Shown piece by piece: positions 15,892 through 22,503 of a DNA stretch of 32,938 bases. The notes below the pieces were generated by a model, which saw nothing but the letters and a program-made list of their open reading frames with translations, had not been told where the DNA came from and searched no databases. The position numbers and the translations under genes are program-made. Within the stretch, counting starts at the first letter, position 1, and each line of letters begins with the position of its first letter. Source of the DNA: Betaproteobacteria bacterium (GTDB taxonomy: Bacteria > Pseudomonadota > Gammaproteobacteria > Burkholderiales > SG8-41); assembly GCA_016192825.1 (NCBI GenBank), contig JACPTK010000008.1:1-32938 (forward strand). The letters run 5' to 3'.

Positions 15892-17058
15892 TTACGTAAA
15901 TTCCTCGGCACGGCCGTAGGCAAACACCCCGGTTAGGAAGCGCGCGAGCCCGTAGCAACTCCAGGTAAAAAAGCGGGTGGTCCATGGCTGGTCCCGCCAG
16001 CTCTCGCGCCGGACCTGCCGCGCGCCCTCGGCGATGGCGCCGACCAGGCTCTCCCGCAGCTCGCCGGCGAACCCGTCGTCCTCGATCACCACGTTGGCCT
16101 CGCGCGCGAGCAGCAGGCTGTAGGGGTCGATGTTGGACGAGCCGACCGTCGCCCAGCGGCCGTCCACCACGGCGACCTTGGCGTGCAGGAAGCTCCGGTG
16201 GTACTCGTAGATCTCGATTCCGGCGTCGAGGAACGCGCCGTAGAGAGCGCGCGAAGCATAATGCTGGAGCACGTATTCCACCCGTCCCTGCAGCAACAGG
16301 GCGACCCGCACGCCGCGCGCGGCCGCCTCCATCAGCGCGTGGCGGAAGGTGATGCCCGGAAAGAAGTAGGCGTTGGCAACGAGGATTTCGCTCTTCGACC
16401 TTCCAATCGCCTCGAGGTAGGCCTGCTCGATGTCGCGGCGATGCGCGATGTTGTCGCGCACCACGAATGCCGCGCGCTGCCCGCCGCGGAATTCCACCGG
16501 CCGCTCGATGCGGCCGGCGTGCGGCCAGCGCGCGCGGAACTGGATGGCGCTCGCCCGGGCCCACAGCCGCTTCGCCTCGGGATGGATCTTCGCCACCAGC
16601 GGCCCTTCGACGCGCACCGCGTAATCGAAGCGCGGCGGCGTGCCGCCCGGCGCGTCGGTGTCGTCCACCACGTTGATGCCGCCGACGAACGCGATGCGGG
16701 CGTCCACCACCGCGATCTTTCGATGCAGGCGCCGCAGGCGGGTGCGCCGCAGGGTCCACGGCGAGATGTTGGGGCGATAAACCAGGAACCGGACGCCGGC
16801 CGCCCGCATCTCGCGCACCAGCGCACGGTCGAGGTCCTGCGAGCCGTATCCGTCCACCATGACGTGGGTCGCCACGCCGCGTCCCGCCGCGCGCATGAGC
16901 GCGCCCGCGATGGAGCGCCCCGTCGCGTCATCCTCGAAGATGTAGGTCTCGAGGCGGATCTCGCGCCGCGCCGCGTTGATTTCCGCCTCGAGCGCGGGAA
17001 AATACTCGACGCCGCTTCGCAGCAGCGTGATGCGATTGCCGTCGACGAACTCGATCAT
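15892..17058 (-). CDS. clsB: Cardiolipin synthase B (two-HKD phospholipase D family)
   Basis: 388 residues from ATG 17058. Two HKD motifs are visible: HRKIAVVDARIAFVGGIN near residue 113 and HAKVAVVDGRWATVGSSN near 290, the pair needed for phosphatidyl transfer. Length and the family-typical RLETYIFEDDATG and FDYAVRVEGPLV segments fit ClsB, which joins phosphatidyl groups to make cardiolipin or phosphatidylglycerol at the inner membrane. The start overlaps the upstream gene's stop (ATGA), so the two are translationally coupled. The same partner order (ybhP then ybhO/clsB) is known in E. coli. Confidence 0.92.
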   Translation of the reverse strand: MIEFVDGNRITLLRSGVEYFPALEAEINAARREIRLETYIFEDDATGRSIAGALMRAAGRGVATHVMVDGYGSQDLDRALVREMRAAGVRFLVYRPNISPWTLRRTRLRRLHRKIAVVDARIAFVGGINVVDDTDAPGGTPPRFDYAVRVEGPLVAKIHPEAKRLWARASAIQFRARWPHAGRIERPVEFRGGQRAAFVVRDNIAHRRDIEQAYLEAIGRSKSEILVANAYFFPGITFRHALMEAAARGVRVALLLQGRVEYVLQHYASRALYGAFLDAGIEIYEYHRSFLHAKVAVVDGRWATVGSSNIDPYSLLLAREANVVIEDDGFAGELRESLVGAIAEGARQVRRESWRDQPWTTRFFTWSCYGLARFLTGVFAYGRAEEFT

Positions 17059-17813
17059 AACGGAACCAGCGTTGCCGTCAGCGCCGCATGGTCGGAAATG
17101 CGCGCCCACGCGCGCCCGTGGTGGACGTGAGCGGTGGGCACCCGAAAACCGCGCACGTAGATGCGATCGAGCGACATGAACGGCAGCGCCGCCGGAAAGG
17201 TGCGCGCGGGCCGGCCCTTCACCAGCTCGAACACCTCGTAGAGGTTGAGGGGATGCGCCAGCTCCTGTGTCGCGCGGTAGCGCCAGTCGTTGAAATCGCC
17301 CGCGACGATCAGCGGCGCCTCCGGCGGCACCAGCCGCTCGATGCGCTGCCGCAGCTTCTCCAGCTGACGGCTGCGCTCGTGCGCCCGCAGCCCGAGATGC
17401 ACGCACACGCAATGCAGCGACCGGCGCCAGCGCGGGATCCGGATCTCGCAGTGCAGGAGACCGCGCCGCTCGAAGCGGTGACTGGAAACGTCCTCGTTGT
17501 CCCAGCCGAGGATCGGGAAGCGCGACAGGACCGCGTTGCCGTGATGGCCCGCATCGTAGAGCGAATTCCTGCCGTAGGCGAAGTCGCTCCACACCGCGTC
17601 GGCGAGAAACTCGTACTGCGGCGCGGCCGGCCAGTTCTCGTAGCGCCGGGCGTGACGCTCGTGCTTGCCGTGCACCTCCTGCAGGAACACGATATCGGCG
17701 TCCAGCGCGCGCAGCTTCTCGCGCAGCTCGTGTATGGTGAGCCGCCGGCTGAGCAGCGGCGTCACCGAGAGGCCCTTGTGGATGTTGTAGGTCGCGACGC
17801 GGAGCGTTCGCAT
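17055..17813 (-). CDS. Endonuclease/exonuclease/phosphatase (EEP) family protein, YbhP-like
   Basis: 252 residues from ATG 17813 (MRTLRVATYNIHKG); longer starts would translate heptamer repeats. EEP-fold metal and catalytic motifs are present: TYNIHKG (Asn), IVFLQEVHG (Glu), VCVHLGL, VAGDFNDW (Asp/Asn), SLDRIYVRG and SDHAALTATL (Asp-His). Such proteins hydrolyse phosphodiesters. The E. coli homologue YbhP also sits beside clsB, suggesting a link to phospholipid metabolism, but its substrate is not known to me. It overlaps clsB by 4 bp. Confidence 0.9.
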   Translation of the reverse strand: MRTLRVATYNIHKGLSVTPLLSRRLTIHELREKLRALDADIVFLQEVHGKHERHARRYENWPAAPQYEFLADAVWSDFAYGRNSLYDAGHHGNAVLSRFPILGWDNEDVSSHRFERRGLLHCEIRIPRWRRSLHCVCVHLGLRAHERSRQLEKLRQRIERLVPPEAPLIVAGDFNDWRYRATQELAHPLNLYEVFELVKGRPARTFPAALPFMSLDRIYVRGFRVPTAHVHHGRAWARISDHAALTATLVPL

Positions 17814-17823
17814 GTTTTCAGAT

Positions 17824-17932
17824 GCGTGATTGGTGATGGGTGAGTGGTGATTGGACGAGTGCGCTGGACGCAAACCGCCTTCATGAACGCCTTAGTCCAT
17901 TCACCATTCACCATTCACTATTCACCATTCAC
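17824..17932 (+). repeat. Two opposed heptamer tracts
   Basis: GCGTGAT, TGGTGAT, GGGTGAG, TGGTGAT, TGGACGA (17824-17858) lie just upstream of the EEP start. CATTCAC x3, TATTCAC, CATTCAC (17898-17932) lie on the far side, about 40 bp away. The two arms are roughly inverse-complementary (GGTGAT versus ATTCACC). Confidence 0.9.
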
Positions 17933-17952
17933 GCCTTTCAAAGTGTAATCCG

Positions 17953-18472
17953 TTATGGCTGCTTGAGCGTAAAGTAGCGCTCAAGCAGCCATGGGTCGTC
18001 GAAATGCCGCCGGCCGACGAAAGCGGTGGCATGGCGCCCCCACTGCCGCATCGCGCCCGGCTCGGGCACACCCATCGGCCAGAACAGCCAGCGCTCGCCG
18101 CGCTCGCTGCCGGGCACGATGCCATCCGGGCGGAACACGCTGCGCCGCCCGCCCCCCCGGCAGCGGGACCGACCGCAGCGAATCGTCCTCCGCGAAAATA
18201 TACTCGATTGCCGGTCCCGGCGGATTGGCGCCGACGATCACGCGTTGCAGATAATGGGTGCCCGCTTCGAGCCGCAGCATGATAGCCGCGCCGGTCGCGA
18301 CGCGGGGCAGCGCCTGGGGCACGAAAGCCGTTTCCTCCAGCGTGGCCGCGGCCCACATGCGGTGACGGCCGATGCTCCACAATGCATGGGCGAGCGCCTC
18401 CGCGCGCTCCCCGGGCAGGTTGGCGAATTCGACCGCGTACGCCCGGCTTCCCAGCGAGACCATGCGGTCCAT
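17953..18472 (-). pseudogene. Frameshifted gene of unknown function
   Basis: One open frame (18472 down to about 18165: MDRMVSLGSRAYAVEFANLPGERAEA... ending SLRSVPLPGG) is interrupted at a run of seven G on the minus strand. The sense continues in another frame (RRSVFRPDGIVPGSERGERW... to FTLKQP, stop 17953). Joined, it would make about 173 residues. A one-base indel in the G run explains it: a sequencing error, a pseudogene or homopolymer phase variation. I do not recognise the family and see no signal peptide or membrane segment. Residues encoded just upstream (RFAEW) look protein-like, so the true start may be earlier. The gene lies between two heptamer-filled spacers. Confidence 0.6.
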
Positions 18473-18496
18473 CCATTCGGCGAAGCGCGCACAGCA

Positions 18497-18617
18497 GCGT
18501 GACCGTTGCAGCGTGACTGATAAGGCGTGACTGATGCGGCGTGACTGATGTGGCGTGGATCATAGGGTCGGCGACTCACGAATCACGGTTCACGAATCAC
18601 GGTTCACGAATCACGGT
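18497..18617 (+). repeat. 14-bp and 7-bp GTGA/TCAC tandem tracts
   Basis: GCGTGAC recurs at 14-bp spacing (with TGATNNG between copies) over about 18497-18560. After a short gap, six heptamers TCACGAA/TCACGGT alternate from 18576 to 18617. The final units contain the TGA stop (18611-18613) of the SRPBCC gene. Confidence 0.9.
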
Positions 18618-19162
18618 TTCCCGGGCTCGCGATGCTGGCGCTCGATCTCTTCGACCAGGGCGCGGAAGGTCCTCTCGACGTGGTGACTGAGAACCCAGGT
18701 GCCGATGAGCGGCGGGACGTAGAAGTCCGGAATCATGCGTCCCGTGTAACGCAGCAGCACGTGCCCCTCACCGGCCTCAAGCTCGTAGGTGCCCCGCATT
18801 TCGCGGAAGTTGCCGGCAACGGCGCGTGACTCCAGCCGCTCGTAGGGATGCTCCGCGATGACGAGCCGCACGTTGATGGGATAGCTGAAGAACAGCACTT
18901 TCGCCTCCCCTTTCTGCTCCACGACGGCGCCGTTGCGGTCGCGGGAAATCACACGGCTCGACGCAACGCCGGGAACGTAGTCGGCGATGCGGTCGTAGTC
19001 GGTGAGCACCTGCCAGGTGCGGGCGATGCCGCCTGCGAATTCGGCTCTGGCTTCGACCTCGAGCGCCTCGCCGTTGCGCGTGGCGTGAACGACGACCTCC
19101 GCGGCCTGCGCGGGAATGACCAGCGCCAGCAGCGGCAGCAGGAATGAGCGCGCCCCGGGCAT
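18611..19162 (-). CDS. Exported SRPBCC (START-like, COQ10/RatA-type) protein
   Basis: 183 residues from ATG 19162 with a Sec signal peptide (MPGARSFLLPLLALVIPAQA|AE). The remainder is one SRPBCC domain: FAGGIARTWQVLTDYDRIADYVPGVASSRVI near 43-73 is the classic N-terminal helix-turn of the family, and LRYTGRMIPDFYVPPLIG follows. Cytoplasmic relatives bind lipids or ubiquinone in a deep pocket. An exported version suggests a periplasmic hydrophobic ligand, which is inference. A hairpin of the 19170-19551 repeat sits 8 bp upstream of the start. Confidence 0.78.
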   Translation of the reverse strand: MPGARSFLLPLLALVIPAQAAEVVVHATRNGEALEVEARAEFAGGIARTWQVLTDYDRIADYVPGVASSRVISRDRNGAVVEQKGEAKVLFFSYPINVRLVIAEHPYERLESRAVAGNFREMRGTYELEAGEGHVLLRYTGRMIPDFYVPPLIGTWVLSHHVERTFRALVEEIERQHREPGKP

Positions 19163-19169
19163 GACGCTC

Positions 19170-19551
19170 CTAGCAGCCTGTCGGACTTACCAGTCGGGAC
19201 AGGCTGCTAACAGCAAAACCGGCCGGATTTCCACAAGATATCATTCAAATAGCCTCAACAGCCGCGTGCGCACGCACGTTTCTTCGTGGTTCGGGCCACT
19301 CAGTAGTGTTTTCGACCTCATTCCGGCGGCCGGTTTTGCATAAGGAGCTTGTCACATCGTAAGTCCGACAAGCGCCTTAGCGAAAACCGCCCCGGATAAA
19401 AATGCGAAAGTGCCATCAAAAACCTGCCGAAACACCATCCTTACGCGTTTCCCGAGGTGAATGGACTGTGGGATTAAACGCTATTCAAAAAAAATGGGGC
19501 GGTTTTGCTTTTAGCAGCCGGTCGGACCATCGAAGTCCGACAGGCTGCTAG
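19170..19551. mobile_element. CTAG-bounded palindromic non-coding element (MITE-like), 382 bp
   Basis: Both ends are CTAG plus a hairpin: left TAGCAGCCTGTC...GACAGGCTGCTA (19171-19209), right TAGCAGCC...GGCTGCTA (19512-19550). Each is followed inward by a GCAAAACCG-type block, so the ends form ~55-bp imperfect terminal inverted repeats. A third, related hairpin lies in the middle (about 19340-19378), bordered by inverted GGCCGGTTTTGC and GCGAAAACCGCC blocks. No ORF is credible inside. The flanking CTAG could be a target duplication or part of the repeat. Confidence 0.7.
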
Positions 19552-19556
19552 CGTAA

Positions 19557-19590
19557 AGGATTTTGGCGGACCTGCGTCCGCCAAAATCCT
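19557..19590 (+). repeat. Perfect 14-bp-stem hairpin
   Basis: AGGATTTTGGCGGA and its exact complement flank the loop CCTGCG, immediately outside the CTAG element. No T-run follows. It may be a REP-type unit. Confidence 0.75.
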
Positions 19591-19684
19591 CATCGCACCC
19601 TGCAAAGGGAACACGAAGGCCGGGTCCAGGAGACCCCGCGCGATGGTCCCCCTCCGATATGAATCGCTTTTGGGTTGAATATTA

Positions 19685-19716
19685 GGAATTTGCCGGGCCT
19701 GGGTCCGGCGAATTCC
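19685..19716 (-). repeat. Hairpin abutting the nadA stop codon
   Basis: GGAATTTGCCGG and CCGGCGAATTCC pair with one T:G mismatch around an 8-base loop. It begins immediately after the nadA stop on the minus strand. It could stabilise or terminate the nadA transcript but has no T-run. Confidence 0.6.
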
Positions 19717-20814
19717 TCAGGAGACCGCGAGCATGCGGTCGAGGGCGATGCGCGCCAGCTCGGCGTCCTGCCGCGGCACCTTGATCGGGTTGACCACCTT
19801 GCCGGCGACCAGGTTTTCCAGCGCCCAGGCGAAGTGCTGCGGGTCGATGCGCGCCATGGTCGAGCACATGCAGACCGTGGGCGCCATGAACTGCACCAGC
19901 TTGCCCTGCGACTTGTACTGTTCCGCGATGCGGTTCACCAGGTTCAATTCCGTCCCGACCAGCCAGCGCGTGCCCGGAGCGCTCGCCGCAATGGTCCTGA
20001 TGATGAAATCGGTGGAGCCGACGTAGTCGGAGAGCTTGCACACGTCGAACCGGCATTCGGGGTGCGAGATCACCATGCCGGAGGGATTCCGCTCGCGCCA
20101 GCGCAGGACGTGTTGCGGCTGGAACATCTGGTGCACCGAGCAATGCCCCTTCCACAGCAGGATCTTCGCCATCTTGATCTGCTGCGGCGTCAACCCGCCG
20201 AGCTCCTCGTCGGGATCCCATACCAGCATCTCGGCGAGCGGTATGTTCATGAGGTAACCGGTCCAGCGTCCCAGGTGCTGGTCCGGGAAGAACAGCACCT
20301 TGTCGCGCCGCGCGAACGACCATTCGAGGATGCCTCGCGCGTTGGAGGACGTGCAGACGATGCCGCCATGCTCCCCGCAGAAGGCCTTCAGGTCCGCCGC
20401 CGAGTTGATGTAGGTCACCGGCGTGACGTGCTGGTCGGGATCGAGCACCGTGGCGAGCTCGCGCCAGGCGCGCTCGACCTTGGCGAGGTTGGCCATGTCC
20501 GCCATCGAGCAGCCGGCGCCGAGATCGGGAAGTATCGTCGCCTGCTGCGGCTTGGACAGGATATCCGCCACTTCGGCCATGAAGTGCACGCCGCAGAACA
20601 CGATGTACTGGGCATCGGTCTGCGCGGCGAGCTTGGAGAGCTGCAGCGAATCGCCCGTGAGATCGGCGTGCTTGTAGACTTCCGGCCGCTGGTAGTGATG
20701 GCCCAGGATTACCGCGCGCTTGCCGAGCGCGGCGCGCGCGGCGCGGACGCGCTCGTCGCACGCCTCGTCGGCGAGCGGCTTGAAACGGTCGAAGGTGATG
20801 GTTGCAGTTTCCAC
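19717..20814 (-). CDS. nadA: Quinolinate synthase NadA (4Fe-4S enzyme)
   Basis: 365 residues from a GTG at 20814, with GAGG about 11 bases upstream. NadA signatures: LGHHYQRPEVYKHADLTGDSLQLS near 38-60, VFCGVHFMAE near 72-81, the GCSMAD cysteine C102, the HPECRFD cysteine and VCMCSTM towards the C-terminus; these three supply the [4Fe-4S] cluster. It condenses iminoaspartate with dihydroxyacetone phosphate to quinolinate in NAD synthesis. nadB and nadC are not in the window. The length is full. A -10 box lies at 20848-20853. Confidence 0.95.
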   Translation of the reverse strand: METATITFDRFKPLADEACDERVRAARAALGKRAVILGHHYQRPEVYKHADLTGDSLQLSKLAAQTDAQYIVFCGVHFMAEVADILSKPQQATILPDLGAGCSMADMANLAKVERAWRELATVLDPDQHVTPVTYINSAADLKAFCGEHGGIVCTSSNARGILEWSFARRDKVLFFPDQHLGRWTGYLMNIPLAEMLVWDPDEELGGLTPQQIKMAKILLWKGHCSVHQMFQPQHVLRWRERNPSGMVISHPECRFDVCKLSDYVGSTDFIIRTIAASAPGTRWLVGTELNLVNRIAEQYKSQGKLVQFMAPTVCMCSTMARIDPQHFAWALENLVAGKVVNPIKVPRQDAELARIALDRMLAVS

Positions 20815-20847
20815 TGCGCTTCTTCCTCTTCAATCGATCCCGCACAT

Positions 20848-20853
20848 ATTATA
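20848..20853 (-). promoter_or_regulatory. Consensus -10 box (TATAAT) for nadA
   Basis: Minus-strand TATAAT in an AT-rich run about 33 bp before the GTG start of nadA, inside the 95-bp gap after nudB. The -35 is not obvious. It suggests nadA is transcribed separately from nudB. Confidence 0.55.
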
Positions 20854-20909
20854 TATGACAGAAATTCGCCGCATGAATTCGGCGCATTTCCGCAGAGTCC
20901 GCATCCTGG

Positions 20910-21368
20910 TCATGGTTTTTCTGCGCGCTGCGTCACGCGCTGCGGCAATTCGCGTATCGCCTCCGCGTTGCTCCACGAAAAAGCCCTTTCCGCGGCCATC
21001 TGCCAGGGAACCCACTCGTAGCGCAGGTGCTCCCGGGGCTCGAGCGTGATTGCCGCCGGCTGCGGCACGAGCAGGCCGAACACGTGCTCGGTGTTGTGCG
21101 TCACACCCGGCGCATAGCGGCTCCGCCAGCGCCGGTAGATTTCGTAGCGGTTCTGCTTGCGCCAGTCCGCGAGCTCGTAGCGCGCCGCGTCGAGCCCGGT
21201 CTCCTCCTTGAGCTCCCGCACCGCGGTATCGCGCAGCGTCTCGCCCTCGTTCTGGCTGCCGGTCACCGACTGCCAGAAGCTCGGTCGGTCGGCGCGCTCC
21301 AGCAGCAGCACCTCGAGCGCAGGCGTGTGCACCACCACCAGCACCGACACCGGACGCTTATATCCCAT
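20910..21368 (-). CDS. nudB: Dihydroneopterin triphosphate diphosphatase (Nudix family)
   Basis: 152 residues. The Nudix box is complete (GSQNEGETLRDTAVRELKEETGLD, near 37-60, fitting G-x5-E-x7-REU-x-EE-x-GU). The start MGYKRPVSVLVVVHT and SFWQSVTGSQ, plus WRSRYAPGVTHNTEHVFGL, are typical of NudB. It removes pyrophosphate from dihydroneopterin triphosphate in folate synthesis. The aspS-nudB neighbourhood is conserved in many proteobacteria; here the barnase/barstar pair lies between them. Confidence 0.9.
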   Translation of the reverse strand: MGYKRPVSVLVVVHTPALEVLLLERADRPSFWQSVTGSQNEGETLRDTAVRELKEETGLDAARYELADWRKQNRYEIYRRWRSRYAPGVTHNTEHVFGLLVPQPAAITLEPREHLRYEWVPWQMAAERAFSWSNAEAIRELPQRVTQRAEKP

Positions 21369-21439
21369 GCATCAGCCGCCACGACGCCAAGCAATGCGGA
21401 ACCCAACCAGGCCGTCTTGCTGAATCATGAATTCCGGTA

Positions 21440-21871
21440 TCAGCGTAACGGGGACAGCGCCAGCCCCGTTACGCTGTCGCGGTCCACGACCACGAGGAAG
21501 ACCCGCCCGCTGCTCCCCCAGTAGATGGCTGCCTCCCGGAGGATTTCAAGGGCGGCGGTCACCGCCGCGGGCGAGCGCCGCGCCAGCTCCTCCCCGCGCC
21601 GCCAGTGCACGACGGCTCCCGGCGTCCCGTCCCCGGCGCGGTCCAGCAGGCATTCGTGCAGCGCGTCCCGGTTGTGCCCGAAGTAATCGGGGAGCGCAAA
21701 TACCGCCGCGCAGCGACGGAAAAATCCCTCGTCATCGGCCACGCCGGCGAGATCGAGATCGTGCCAGGCGATGCCCGCGCGCCTCGCCGCCGCCCGCAGC
21801 GGCCCGACGAGCCGCGGTGCGGCGTACACGCCCGCGCGGCCGGAGCGGAGGATCTTGTAGTAGCGTGACAT
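21440..21871 (-). CDS. Barstar-family ribonuclease inhibitor
   Basis: 143 residues from ATG 21871 (MSRYYKIL). In-frame ATGs at 21901 and 21916 lie inside a 15-bp repeat and would add MSR-rich residues, so the start is uncertain. The barstar core is clear: AGIAWHDLDLAGV, then FALPDYFGHNRDALHECLLD, corresponding to the barnase-binding helix (Asp retained in RDAL, Glu where barstar has Asp39). The last ~12 residues are encoded by a perfect hairpin (21441-21476) and may be a late addition. The upstream gene encodes a barnase-like RNase, so this protein likely protects the cytoplasm from it. Confidence 0.85.
   Translation of the reverse strand: MSRYYKILRSGRAGVYAAPRLVGPLRAAARRAGIAWHDLDLAGVADDEGFFRRCAAVFALPDYFGHNRDALHECLLDRAGDGTPGAVVHWRRGEELARRSPAAVTAALEILREAAIYWGSSGRVFLVVVDRDSVTGLALSPLR
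21441..21476. repeat. Perfect 13-bp-stem hairpin overlapping the barstar stop
   Basis: CAGCGTAACGGGG and its exact complement flank a 10-base loop. On the minus strand it encodes the end of barstar and its TGA. Being both coding and palindromic, it could be a REP-like insertion that extended the protein, or a transcript-end stabiliser. Confidence 0.75.
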
Positions 21872-22005
21872 GGTGATTCGTGACGTGATAATTCGTGACA
21901 TGGCGAAGCGTGACATGAAAAGGCGTGTCTATTTCATTGTGGTCTCGGCTACGCACGCCCCATCACGTCACGCTCCATCATGTCACGGTGCATCACGTCA
22001 CGCAT
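21864..22005. repeat. Opposed 15-bp tandem tracts between RNase and barstar genes
   Basis: CGTGAC recurs at 21864, 21879, 21894 and 21909 (period exactly 15). On the other side CATCA-C/T-GTCACG units repeat at 21961, 21976 and 21991 (period 15), inverse-complementary to the first set. The first tract carries the barstar start codon (CATGTCACG on the minus strand reads ATG TCA CG). The second ends four bases before the RNase stop codon. Confidence 0.9.
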
Positions 22006-22008
22006 CAT

Positions 22009-22425
22009 TCATTCCCGAATGCGCCTGAAACTGCGATAGTGGTCATCGGTGTAGTAAAGCTCCCCGCCCTTGCCGGCCACGATGCGCCGCGCGCCTCGAT
22101 CCTTCGCGCCCGGAGTCCTCACGGTGTATTCCCGGTAGTAGCCGCGCGCCTGCGCCGGCAACCGTTTCTCGAAGTTGCCGAACACGGCACCGTCGCGCGC
22201 ATGGGGATACGGCCCGCCCGTGCGGATCAGGGCGATCGTTGCGCGCGCCTCCTGCGGCAGCTCCGCCGCCGCGATTTCCGGTACTGCCGTCTTGCCGGAC
22301 GCCTCCCCGCCCGCCCATGCCCGCGGCGGCCCGAGGGCAGCCGCTCCGAGCGCGAGCCAGATCAGGCACGGCAGAAGCAATCCGGCCACCGGTATCCATT
22401 TCAGTATCCGCCGCCGGTGATCCAT
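22009..22425 (-). CDS. Secreted barnase-like ribonuclease (RNase Sa/N1 family)
   Basis: 138 residues from ATG 22425. A hydrophobic signal segment covers about 8-38 (ending AWA|GG). The C-terminal ~85 residues match microbial guanyl-specific RNases: LPQEARATIALIRTGGPYPHARDGAVFGNFEKRLP then YYREYTVRTPGAKDRGARRIVAG and YYTDDHYRSFRRI. The catalytic set is present: E99 (REYT), R114 (GARRI) and H129 (DDHY). It cleaves RNA after G. It lies between aspS and its cognate barstar gene in the same direction. No secretion or Rhs/CDI partner is seen, so simple export of a nutritional or competitive RNase is the simplest view. Confidence 0.88.
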   Translation of the reverse strand: MDHRRRILKWIPVAGLLLPCLIWLALGAAALGPPRAWAGGEASGKTAVPEIAAAELPQEARATIALIRTGGPYPHARDGAVFGNFEKRLPAQARGYYREYTVRTPGAKDRGARRIVAGKGGELYYTDDHYRSFRRIRE

Positions 22426-22503
22426 GGTGGAAAAATATTTCCGGAAGCCGCCCCCGCGGCCTGAAATGTCTCGATGCACCTGCCCCAGCGGGTGCGCCGG
22501 GGA

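Noticed and set aside
17922-18579. Alternative long minus frames across the frameshifted gene
   Set aside because: They run through the heptamer tract and give Arg/Gly/Ala-rich shadow sequence; the two-frame reading is more protein-like.
19170-19551. Integron attC sites or cassettes
   Set aside because: The hairpins lack the RYYYAAC/GTTRRRY core sites, no integrase is present and the spacers are not coding.
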